9,702 nt of DNA from Acidobacteriota bacterium (GTDB lineage Bacteria; Acidobacteriota; Terriglobia; Terriglobales; Acidobacteriaceae). This document shows positions 1-6,439 of this stretch, piece by piece (the first letter of the stretch is position 1; each line of letters begins with the position of its first letter). The notes below the pieces were generated by a model that made no database searches, was not told where the DNA came from, and was given only the letters and a program-made list of their open reading frames with translations. The stretch lies in the NCBI GenBank assembly GCA_003224995.1, contig QIAI01000154.1, forward strand, positions 6,796-16,497. Direction: 5' to 3'. The position numbers and the translations under genes were made by a program.

Positions 1-666
1 GAGCTTTCGCTTGACCAGATCATTCGTGAGATTCTCCTCGCCAATGGTTTGCAGGAGTCGGATGTTCGCAGCAGACTGCTTCTCACCACGCCAGTCGAGC
101 TGTTCAGCATCGATCGAACCTTGTTTATCAGCCGCGGCTTGCTGAACCTCGTTCCGGACAAACTCACCCTGGCCGGACTGATGGCACGCGAGATCGCCAA
201 GATCTTGCTCGGCCAATCCCAAGCTCCGACCACGACGGCTGCGCTCTTCGACGGGAATCGCTCCGCGGACTCTTTCGGGTTCGGATTGCAATATACTGAC
301 GGCGATAGAGTCATGGCTCGTGACCAGGCGAGACGCTTATTAGAAATGACCCCATACGCAGACGCGACCAACCTGGTCGATGCTTTTCTTCTTAAGCTTG
401 CACGATGTTCACTACAAATTCCTCATTTGTCCAAGTCTCGTTTTGGACCCGCCATGTTCGATACGGCTGCCTTCCGGACCGAAGCTTCCGCGCGAACGGC
501 GCCAGGTAAATCTGATGGGCTTGCCCTCGAACTGCGCGGAGAGTATGGGATCAATTCCTGGCAGAATGAGCTTGTTCTCAGCGGTGCAAGTCCTCAACCC
601 GAACCTGCAAACTCGATTGCACCCGATCCCGGTGCTTCACCGGGCGTCGCCGGGACCCGGGACTAG
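1..666 (+). CDS. M48-like peptidase-fold protein, 5'-partial, zinc motif degenerate
   Basis: The frame is open from base 1 to TAG at 664-666, so the N-terminus lies outside the window; the TTG at 49 need not be a start. The pattern of pVELFSIDRTLFISRGLLNLVPD followed by a helix AGLMAREIAKILLG matches the segment of M48 metallopeptidases that carries the zinc-binding HEXXH helix. Here both histidines are replaced (REIAK, codons CGC and AAG), and the downstream glutamate ligand region (around VMARDQARRLLEMTPYAD) has no obvious EExxAD. I therefore infer a protein that keeps the fold but cannot bind catalytic zinc in the usual way. The C-terminus (SGASPQPEPANSIAPDPG) is proline-rich and probably disordered. 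The last 29 codons lie in the 301-bp repeat at 580-880. The substrate-binding protein gene starts 125 bp downstream on the same strand. Family assignment is from remembered patterns and is moderately sure. Confidence 0.6.
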   Translation, partial: ELSLDQIIREILLANGLQESDVRSRLLLTTPVELFSIDRTLFISRGLLNLVPDKLTLAGLMAREIAKILLGQSQAPTTTAALFDGNRSADSFGFGLQYTDGDRVMARDQARRLLEMTPYADATNLVDAFLLKLARCSLQIPHLSKSRFGPAMFDTAAFRTEASARTAPGKSDGLALELRGEYGINSWQNELVLSGASPQPEPANSIAPDPGASPGVAGTRD

Positions 667-880
667 TTACACTTGCTGGACGCGAACGACGAAGTTGGAA
701 GCAGGTATACCCGTGGCAATTTCTCAACCAGCCGTGCACTTCTGCGCAGTTCTGCCACACCGCCGGAGTAGTATCCTGAATACGGGGCGCGATGAAGAGA
801 CTTCAGTTTGTGGTTTCTCTTACCACCGACGACAACGATTATCAGATCGAGCAGGGTACATCCGCGGAGGAGGCTGCCCG
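580..880 (+). repeat. Direct repeat, copy 1 (301 bp)
   Basis: This block recurs at 1427-1739. The two copies are identical throughout except for 12 bases (1535-1546) present only in copy 2. It covers the last 29 codons of the M48-like gene, the 125-bp intergenic region and the first 30 codons of the substrate-binding protein gene. Both flanking genes run through its edges without a break, so copy 1 is probably the native arrangement. Confidence 0.97.
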
Positions 881-1916
881 GTTCGGTCTTGATGTAAAAA
901 TTATTTACGCGGACAATGATGCGATCAAGCAGAGCCAGCAACTGCTGACGATCATCCAATCCGGCGAGAAGCCGGACGCAATCGTATTCGAACCAGCTGG
1001 TTCGACCGCTCTTCCGCAGGTTGCCCGTGCTGCTGCATCCGCCGGCGTTCGATGGGTCATCTTGAACCGGGAAGCGGACTACATCTCGCAATTGCGCAAC
1101 GCCTACGGCGTGGCGGTATTTTGTATCACGTCTGATCACAAGGAAATTGGACGCGTCCAGGGCAAGCAGATTGCGGCTCTACTTCCACGCGGAGGATCGG
1201 TTCTCTACATCCAGGGGCCGTCCGGGAGTGATGCCGCGCAGCAACGCACGGAAGGTATGCAGCAATGCAAACCCTCAAATGTGCAAGCTCGCATGCTACG
1301 GGCGCAGTGGACGGAAGGGAGTGCACATCAAGCCATGGGCGCATGGCTCCGCCTTTCAACCTCGCGAACTTCGCAACTGGATGCCATTGTTGCCCAGGAT
1401 GATTCCATGGCCATCGGAGCGCGCAAAGCGGTGCAAGTCCTCAACCCGAACCTGCAAACTCGATTGCACCCGATCCCGGTGCTTCACCGGGCGTCGCCGG
1501 GACCCGGGACTAGTTACACTTGCTGGACGCGAACTCGGTTGCGAACGACGAAGTTGGAAGCAGGTATACCCGTGGCAATTTCTCAACCAGCCGTGCACTT
1601 CTGCGCAGTTCTGCCACACCGCCGGAGTAGTATCCTGAATACGGGGCGCGATGAAGAGACTTCAGTTTGTGGTTTCTCTTACCACCGACGACAACGATTA
1701 TCAGATCGAGCAGGGTACATCCGCGGAGGAGGCTGCCCGTCTGTTTCGTCCCGCCTGTTTCGCCCGGTAAAGCGCCTTATCGGCCAGGTTGATCACTTCT
1801 TCCAGCGTGGGATGCTTGCTGGAAGGTTCACCCACTCCAATGCTCGCGGTCACCTTGAGTTCTCCGGAAGTTGGGCGCTGGGGCTTTTTCCTGCTCCGGG
1901 TGCTCTTGCTTTGTGA
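792..1916 (+). CDS. Periplasmic-binding-fold (Peripla_BP_4) sugar-binding protein, 3'-truncated and fused to out-of-context sequence
   Basis: The first 212 residues read as a type I periplasmic-binding fold: beta strand KRLQFVVSLTT, then DVKIIYADND, IIQSGEKPDAIVFEP, WVILNRE, ISSD-like CITSDH, GGSVLYIQGP, and DAIVAQDDSMAIGARKA. These are typical of ribose/sugar ABC substrate-binding proteins and LacI-type ligand domains. There is no signal peptide: the first strand begins at residue 3, and an in-frame TGA at 777-779 rules out a longer start, so the product would be cytoplasmic. At about base 1427 the gene enters the second repeat copy in a frame not used there by any gene, and then the antisense of the GGDEF gene, ending at TGA 1914-1916. 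Residues 213-374 are thus not homologous protein. Relatives are usually over 300 residues, so the C-terminal lobe and hinge are lost. It overlaps the opposite-strand GGDEF gene by 216 bp. A functional product is unlikely. Confidence 0.6.
   Translation: MKRLQFVVSLTTDDNDYQIEQGTSAEEAARFGLDVKIIYADNDAIKQSQQLLTIIQSGEKPDAIVFEPAGSTALPQVARAAASAGVRWVILNREADYISQLRNAYGVAVFCITSDHKEIGRVQGKQIAALLPRGGSVLYIQGPSGSDAAQQRTEGMQQCKPSNVQARMLRAQWTEGSAHQAMGAWLRLSTSRTSQLDAIVAQDDSMAIGARKAVQVLNPNLQTRLHPIPVLHRASPGPGTSYTCWTRTRLRTTKLEAGIPVAISQPAVHFCAVLPHRRSSILNTGRDEETSVCGFSYHRRQRLSDRAGYIRGGGCPSVSSRLFRPVKRLIGQVDHFFQRGMLAGRFTHSNARGHLEFSGSWALGLFPAPGALAL
1427..1739 (+). repeat. Direct repeat, copy 2 (313 bp)
   Basis: Second copy of the 580-880 block, in the same orientation. 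Its left edge interrupts the substrate-binding protein gene after ARKA, and its right edge abuts the 3' end of the GGDEF gene on the opposite strand. It carries 12 extra bases (1535-1546) generated by or lost between two GCGAAC words (1529-1534 and 1541-1546). No terminal inverted repeats, target duplications or transposase are visible, so it does not look like an insertion sequence. Confidence 0.97.
1651..1770 (+). pseudogene. Duplicated 5' fragment of the substrate-binding protein gene
   Basis: Inside repeat copy 2 the start MKRLQFVVSLTTDDNDYQIE and the next ten residues are repeated exactly. The frame then leaves the repeat at 1740, adds LFRPACFAR from the antisense of the GGDEF gene and stops at TAA 1768-1770. 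The 39-residue product would be one strand and one helix of a binding-protein fold, so this is best read as a duplication remnant. Confidence 0.75.
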
Positions 1917-2996
1917 CGCATTGCGACGATCAGAGCCACGAGCGGCGTTTCTACGATCCGTTCCGCGCAACCGAAATGGAGATTGTTCAATCTGTGCCCG
2001 TAAGCTTTCCAGATCGGGAAGAACGTCGCGGGAAGTCTTTCCTGGAAACAGGATGGAAAACTCCTCTCCGCCCACGCGATAAGCCAGCCCACCTCCCGTG
2101 ACTTGAGATAATTTGGACGCCACCAGGCATAGCACGTCATCTCCTGTGTCGTGGCCATAGGTGTCATTCACACTCTTGAAATGGTCGACATCAACGGTTG
2201 CCACGGTGTAAGGCGGTTCCAACTTCAGCGCTGCCTCATTAAAAGCTCGTCGCGAGGGAAGGCCGGTTAACTCGTCGTGGTAGGCCATCGCATAGGAAGT
2301 TTCGATGATCGAGACCACCAGGATAATTGCGGCGGTGGCAATGTAAGCTCGCGCACCCACGCCGACGCCGCCGATATTCAAAGCCAGGAAAAAGCTGAGT
2401 AAGGCCCAAATGAACCCGCTTTCGAGCGGCTTCCGATGGCCGAGCGCGCGCACCAGCAATCCCGCTGCGACCGCAACCAGAACAACCAGCGAGATCTGTG
2501 GAATTTGTGTCCAGGCAAACCAGTGCCGGTTCAAGAGAGCGCCATGGAACAAACGGGAACCGGCGGACGGTTGCGGCCGGCAGAGTACAGCAACGAACAC
2601 GGACTCCAGGAAAAGTATAACTAATCTTGGTACCGCCGCCTGAAAACTGAAGCCCCGCTCCCGGGTAAGGGCAAGAAGGAGAAGGTTCAGGGGCACGAGA
2701 AAGGAAATCGCTTCCAGCGCCGTCAGTCCTGGTCCCGTCATTGGAGTTCGTCCGGAGGAAAAGAATTCCAGAGCGTGCTGCCCGAGCACCAGAACGATCA
2801 GCGCGGAAAAAATCCGACTGGAATGAAAGCGCCATGCCAACAGCAGCCCGGTTGCGAAGGCCGCGTAATAGCAAAAGTTCACGGCAGCCCCGGACCCTTC
2901 CAGTGTTCCGCTCTGGATAAGCACCGCCGCAGCGCCCAGGATAAGGCTGCCCGGCAGCAGCAGGGACCGGATACCATTCTTAACCCGAAAATTCAC
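1701..2996 (-). CDS. Membrane-anchored diguanylate cyclase (GGDEF), C-terminus chimeric
   Basis: Predicted to make cyclic di-GMP from two GTP at the inner membrane. The 431 residues begin with about eight hydrophobic segments (roughly 10-28, 38-55, 62-79, 92-110, 122-139, 165-184, 193-209, 214-233), an apparent membrane sensor with no recognised name. The GGDEF domain follows: HDELTGLPSRR at 240-250, metal-binding VDVDHF at 268-273 and an intact GGEEF at 309-313. The inhibitory RxxD site is absent (GGGLAYR precedes the motif), so this type of product feedback is not expected. Residues 344-379 form an unusual Arg/Ser-rich insertion with two DRRNA words before the strand KVTASIGVG. The domain ends normally at LADKALYRAKQAGR; residues 420-431 (RAASSADVPCSI) come from the antisense of repeat copy 2. 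Start is GTG with AAGGAAG seven bases upstream. It is divergent from the response-regulator fusion, with about 210 bp between the starts. Confidence 0.85.
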   Translation of the reverse strand: MNFRVKNGIRSLLLPGSLILGAAAVLIQSGTLEGSGAAVNFCYYAAFATGLLLAWRFHSSRIFSALIVLVLGQHALEFFSSGRTPMTGPGLTALEAISFLVPLNLLLLALTRERGFSFQAAVPRLVILFLESVFVAVLCRPQPSAGSRLFHGALLNRHWFAWTQIPQISLVVLVAVAAGLLVRALGHRKPLESGFIWALLSFFLALNIGGVGVGARAYIATAAIILVVSIIETSYAMAYHDELTGLPSRRAFNEAALKLEPPYTVATVDVDHFKSVNDTYGHDTGDDVLCLVASKLSQVTGGGLAYRVGGEEFSILFPGKTSRDVLPDLESLRAQIEQSPFRLRGTDRRNAARGSDRRNASQSKSTRSRKKPQRPTSGELKVTASIGVGEPSSKHPTLEEVINLADKALYRAKQAGRNRRAASSADVPCSI

Positions 2997-3003
2997 GAAT
3001 CAG

Positions 3004-3010
3004 CTTCCTT
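3004..3010 (-). promoter_or_regulatory. Ribosome binding site deciding the GTG start of the GGDEF gene
   Basis: On the minus strand AAGGAAG lies seven bases before the GTG at 2996-2994. This supports the non-ATG start. Confidence 0.6.
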
Positions 3011-3205
3011 TTGTTAGGACACGGAAGGGTGCCTCTCGATTATCCATGCTGCGCTCGAGACTGCGCGATTAATCTTCGGGGTTCCACTTGTCACCCGCCC
3101 GGGCTCCGGCAATCACGGCGGTTTGGTTCAGTGGTCACATCTGGGTACGCCTCAACTTCCTAGACTGGAAAGGCATAGGCTGTGGTCCGCCGACCGTGGG
3201 CGGTT

Positions 3206-4504
3206 ATGCGCATTCTCATCGCTGAAGACGATGCGGCACTCGCCGGTTTCGTACGCAAGGGACTGGAAGCGGAGCACTATGCCGTGGACGTCTCCTTTGA
3301 CGGGGAGCAGGCGCGGGCTCTGGCTACAGAAGTTGACTTTGATCTTGTGATTCTCGATCTCACCCTTCCGCACCTAGATGGTGTAACCATTCTGAGGCAG
3401 GTGCGGACTCGCAAGCCCAATTTGCCCATCCTTGTGCTGACCGCGCGCAGCCGGGTAGAAGACCGTGTTTTCTGCCTTGATGCAGGGGCGGACGACTATC
3501 TGATCAAGCCTTTCTCTTTTTCCGAACTCTCCGCCCGTATTCGCGTCCTCCTGCGGCGAAACCGTTTGCCCGCGGAGTCGGTGCTTGCCGTCGAAGACCT
3601 CAGATTGGATCGGGTGGAGCGACGGGTCACTCGCGGTAGTCGCAACATCGAACTGACCTCCAAGGAATTCGCCCTGCTCGAGTACCTGATGAGAAACGCC
3701 GGTCGACGCGTGACCCGCGCCATGATCATTGAGCATGTATGGAATCTCTCATTCGACAGTGCCACGAACCTGGTGGACGTCTACGTGGCCTTTTTGCGCG
3801 TGGTGTTTGAGGCATCTCTGACTTCGGCCGAACACGTAACCTACCGCGAGTACCTGCATCGCCTGCCGGAAGTGACCTACATCTGTTCGTGCAATCTGGC
3901 CCCCATGGATGAGCCGGCGGTTCTGCAACTCGACTTATCCGTTGCCTTTCCGCTCATCGATCTTCTGGAGAGCGTCGTTCAAATCATTTGTCGTGAATTG
4001 GGCATTGCCTGGCAGGCCCTGGGACTTGCGTTTCGTTTTGATCGCCGTCAGCAGACCGCCAATGCGCTGCGTCTCCTGCCGCCGGATGACAAAATGCTCG
4101 CGCTGACTTTCGGCATCACGATGCCGGAGTCGCGCGGGAACCTGCAACTCGCGGTGCCGGCGGCCGTGTCCACCGCTCTTTTGCGCAAGATGTCCGCGGA
4201 CTGGGCATACCGCAAGCCCAAAGGCCCGGCTGAATCCAAAGAACTGGTAAAGGCTCGGATTCTGAATTGCCCTTTTTCCATTGAGCTGGCACCGATGCCG
4301 GTGCGGGTGTTTGCCGGTGAACTGATGCGCATGCGACCGGGTGAACTTCTGGTTCTACGGCACTCAGTCGAGTCCTCGGCAACCCTGCTGGTGGGCGAGC
4401 AACCGCTTTTTCAGGCATTCATGATGCGCCATGGACAAAAACGCGTGGCTCGCCTGACCGGACTGTCTCCCAAACCCAAGGTCGTAGGAAAGGATCATGC
4501 ATGA
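3206..4504 (+). CDS. OmpR-type response regulator fused in frame to a FliM fragment
   Basis: Residues 1-118 are a complete receiver domain: acidic pair D8 D9, phospho-acceptor D51 in LVILDLTLP, T79 and K101. Residues 127-198 are an OmpR/PhoB winged helix (ELTSKEFALLEYLMRNAG, then recognition helix TNLVDVYVAFLR). Where the C-terminal wing hairpin (usually ending in VRGxGY) should follow, the sequence switches at 3788-3799 to FliM: VVFEASLTSAEHVTYREYLHRLPEV, QLDLSVAFPLIDLL, ICRELGIAWQALGL, LLRKMSADWAY, and a SPOA-type C-terminus at about 350-417. The FliM part lacks its N-terminal third, including the CheY-P-binding peptide. It also lacks about 20-25 residues after AFPLIDLL, where FliM has the GGXG loop that contacts FliG. 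ATG 3206 was preferred to GTG 3182 because the receiver strand MRILIAEDD starts there; the upstream Shine-Dalgarno match is weak. The gene overlaps fliN by ATGA. Domain identities are firm; whether the fusion is biological is uncertain. Confidence 0.8.
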   Translation: MRILIAEDDAALAGFVRKGLEAEHYAVDVSFDGEQARALATEVDFDLVILDLTLPHLDGVTILRQVRTRKPNLPILVLTARSRVEDRVFCLDAGADDYLIKPFSFSELSARIRVLLRRNRLPAESVLAVEDLRLDRVERRVTRGSRNIELTSKEFALLEYLMRNAGRRVTRAMIIEHVWNLSFDSATNLVDVYVAFLRVVFEASLTSAEHVTYREYLHRLPEVTYICSCNLAPMDEPAVLQLDLSVAFPLIDLLESVVQIICRELGIAWQALGLAFRFDRRQQTANALRLLPPDDKMLALTFGITMPESRGNLQLAVPAAVSTALLRKMSADWAYRKPKGPAESKELVKARILNCPFSIELAPMPVRVFAGELMRMRPGELLVLRHSVESSATLLVGEQPLFQAFMMRHGQKRVARLTGLSPKPKVVGKDHA

Positions 4505-5268
4505 GCAGTGCACCCGCGAGGTCCCCTGTTTCCGAAGTTTCGGATTACATCCGGGGATGGGCAAAGTCCCTGGTGGATGCCGGCCTGGTCTCCGCCCCTG
4601 GCAAGCAATGGGAAGTCTTGGCCGAAGCTCCCGCAGCCGCTCCCTCTCCCGCGCCGGATGATTTCTGGGTCTCGGCAAGTTTGTCAGGAGGCCTGAATGG
4701 CGAGATCGCATTCAGGATGAGCCGTGCGGACGCGCGTCGCATCGCTGGCGAGAAAGAAGAAAACGGCCACCCCCTCACCCCAGAGAACCAGTCCCGCGTG
4801 CTGGATATATTCCGCAATGCTGCCGGCGTCATGAGCCGCCAACGGCAAGGCGCTGACATTCAACTCCAGATTGAAGTGGCGGCTACTCCGGCGTGGCCCG
4901 TGGCCGCAAGATACTGGCTCCGTGTAGCCCCCCCGAGCACCCTGCTCATGGAAATTTCTACCAACGAGATGCTGGTCGCTGGTCTGCAGACGATCTCAGT
5001 CGCGGACGTCTCCGCTCGCGATGCCTCCCCGGAGAAATTGGGCATGCTGATGGACGTTGAGTTGGTGGTTACGATGCGCTTTGGAGGCCGTCGCATGCTT
5101 TTGAAAGATATTCTCGACCTCTGCACCGGCAGCGTAGTGGAACTGGATCAGCAAGTTCAAGCGCCGGTGGACCTGCTGTTGGATGGAAAAGTGATCGCGC
5201 GGGGCGAGGTGGTCGTGGTCGATGGAAATTATGGTCTTCGCGTGACCGACTTGCTCGCGGATCACTGA
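4501..5268 (+). CDS. fliN: Flagellar motor switch protein FliN
   Basis: FliN forms the lower part of the flagellar C-ring together with FliM. Residues 183-251 are a clear SPOA domain: LMDVELVVTMRFGGRRMLLK, DILDLCTGSVVELDQ, APVDLLLDGKVIARGEVVVVD, NYGLRVTDL, close to the family pattern throughout. The protein is longer (255 residues) than the usual FliN of about 130. Residues 1-175 form an additional region, with an alanine/proline linker at 41-53 and a stretch around 57-165 that could be a CheC/FliY-like or diverged SPOA module. The ATG overlaps the preceding TGA (ATGA), and AAAGGA lies six bases before it, indicating translational coupling with the FliM-bearing gene. The next gene begins 18 bases downstream. 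SPOA domains also occur in type III secretion SctQ proteins; the FliM partner favours the flagellar reading. Confidence 0.9.
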   Translation: MSSAPARSPVSEVSDYIRGWAKSLVDAGLVSAPGKQWEVLAEAPAAAPSPAPDDFWVSASLSGGLNGEIAFRMSRADARRIAGEKEENGHPLTPENQSRVLDIFRNAAGVMSRQRQGADIQLQIEVAATPAWPVAARYWLRVAPPSTLLMEISTNEMLVAGLQTISVADVSARDASPEKLGMLMDVELVVTMRFGGRRMLLKDILDLCTGSVVELDQQVQAPVDLLLDGKVIARGEVVVVDGNYGLRVTDLLADH

Positions 5269-5286
5269 GAACACAAAGGAAACCCC

Positions 5287-6252
5287 ATGCTGCCAGCCTT
5301 GCGTGAGTTATGGACCAACCTGGTGCGCCACCGCATCTTTCCACCCTCGTGTGCGCGGCTCGATTGCCGCTCAACTCCGCTGGCGCGCATCTGGCATAGG
5401 CGGCAGCCCATCCGCATGCAAAATACCTGGTTGTGTTCGCCGCAATGCCTGGAGCTTCAACTGGTGTCCATCTTCGATCGTATTGCTTTAGCCGCGCCGC
5501 CGTCCGTCAGTTCGAGGCATCGGGTGCCGCTTGGGTTGCTGATGCTGGCACACGGTTACCTGAATGAAATTCAGCTGCAAAGTGCGCTGGCGGCGCAGCA
5601 TCAGGCCGGACGCGGCAAAATCGGCGAATGGCTCCAGAGTTTAGGCTTTGCCACTGAGCGCCAGGTGGTGGCCGCTCTGGGCATGCAATGGGCTTGTCCT
5701 CCACTTTTGTTGCGCGAGTTTCCCGACCGGCAGTGCACTTTCCTCTTGCCCCAGCCTTTGCAGAAGGCCCTTCGCCTCATGCCTGTGCGTTGGCTCGCGG
5801 CTACCCGCACTCTGTATGTTGCGCACTCCGAGAAGGTCAACTATCCGGTGCTCTCCGCCATCGAACAGGTTCTCGATTGCCGCACAGTCCCTTGCCTGGT
5901 CAGTGATCGATTGATGGACAGACTTCTGGAACAAACGGGCACCGCATCGCATCACGTGCGGCTCTTCGACCGCATGTCGGGGTCGGCTGAAATGTCGCGC
6001 ATCGCCGCCAGCTATGTCGTACGAACTGGGGCGACCGAGGTGCGCGTAGCCGGCTGCGGGCCCTACCTGTGGGTACGTTTGCAGGATCCTGATGCCACGG
6101 ACCTGCTCTTCACGGCGCCGCGGTCGGCTGAGAAAGATCCGCGCCTCACCTTCGGTATGGTTACGTCCTTGCAGCAGCCGCTAGCCAGAGTCTTCGCTGA
6201 GCACGCGGTACGCTCGCTGCCTACGACGCAGGCGAGCTCGCACATTGGATAA
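5287..6252 (+). CDS. MSHEN/GspE N-terminal domain protein with a possible zinc knuckle
   Basis: Residues 81-140 (PLGLLMLAHGYLNEIQLQSAL, GKIGEWLQSLGFATERQVVAALGMQ) match the GspE/PilB N-terminal (MSHEN-type) pattern, two helical repeats that in several ATPases bind cyclic di-GMP. No Walker A or B motif and no ATPase domain follow, so this is a stand-alone regulator or adaptor rather than a secretion ATPase. The N-terminus carries four cysteines (C22, C27, C50, C54, with WLCSPQC) that could form a zinc site; this is an inference. The rest (141-321) I do not recognise. ATG 5287 has AAAGGA six bases upstream and lies 18 bases after fliN, so the two are probably co-transcribed. A cyclic di-GMP-responsive partner of the motor is plausible, given the GGDEF gene nearby, but nothing in the sequence proves binding. 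It converges on the minus-strand TPR-like gene, leaving about 31 bp without an obvious terminator. Confidence 0.7.
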   Translation: MLPALRELWTNLVRHRIFPPSCARLDCRSTPLARIWHRRQPIRMQNTWLCSPQCLELQLVSIFDRIALAAPPSVSSRHRVPLGLLMLAHGYLNEIQLQSALAAQHQAGRGKIGEWLQSLGFATERQVVAALGMQWACPPLLLREFPDRQCTFLLPQPLQKALRLMPVRWLAATRTLYVAHSEKVNYPVLSAIEQVLDCRTVPCLVSDRLMDRLLEQTGTASHHVRLFDRMSGSAEMSRIAASYVVRTGATEVRVAGCGPYLWVRLQDPDATDLLFTAPRSAEKDPRLTFGMVTSLQQPLARVFAEHAVRSLPTTQASSHIG

Positions 6253-6283
6253 GAGATTTAACCATTCGATTTGACTTGGAAGT

Positions 6284-6439
6284 CTAGCGCTCGATGCGAG
6301 CTAGTTCCTTGCGGTAAAGTGGATTGCGGGGAAATTCTTCCGCGAGGCCGTTTAACAATTCGCGTGCCTGGTTGCGGTCATGATCGCGTAACGCAGCAAC
6401 CGCCAGCAGCAAGCGCGCGTAGGGAGCGAGATAGTGCCC
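6284..6439 (-). pseudogene. Out-of-frame 3' tail of the TPR-like gene
   Basis: On the minus strand the frame starting at 6439 reads GHYLAPYARLLLAVAALRD, then a second helix (QARELLNGLAEEFPRNP) and LYRKELARIER, ending at TAG 6286-6284. This is 51 sense codons of amphipathic TPR-style helices, the natural C-terminus of the gene upstream. It is now in another frame because of a deletion at about 6437-6441. Without that frame shift the whole gene would end here, 31 bases from the end of the convergent MSHEN gene. Confidence 0.75.

Noticed and set aside
1147..1638. 163-codon plus-strand frame across the repeat
   Set aside because: Shadow of the substrate-binding protein gene in another frame; basic, cysteine-rich composition without motifs.
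1427..1739. Second repeat copy as an insertion sequence
   Set aside because: No inverted termini, target-site duplication or transposase; its content is ordinary gene-boundary sequence.
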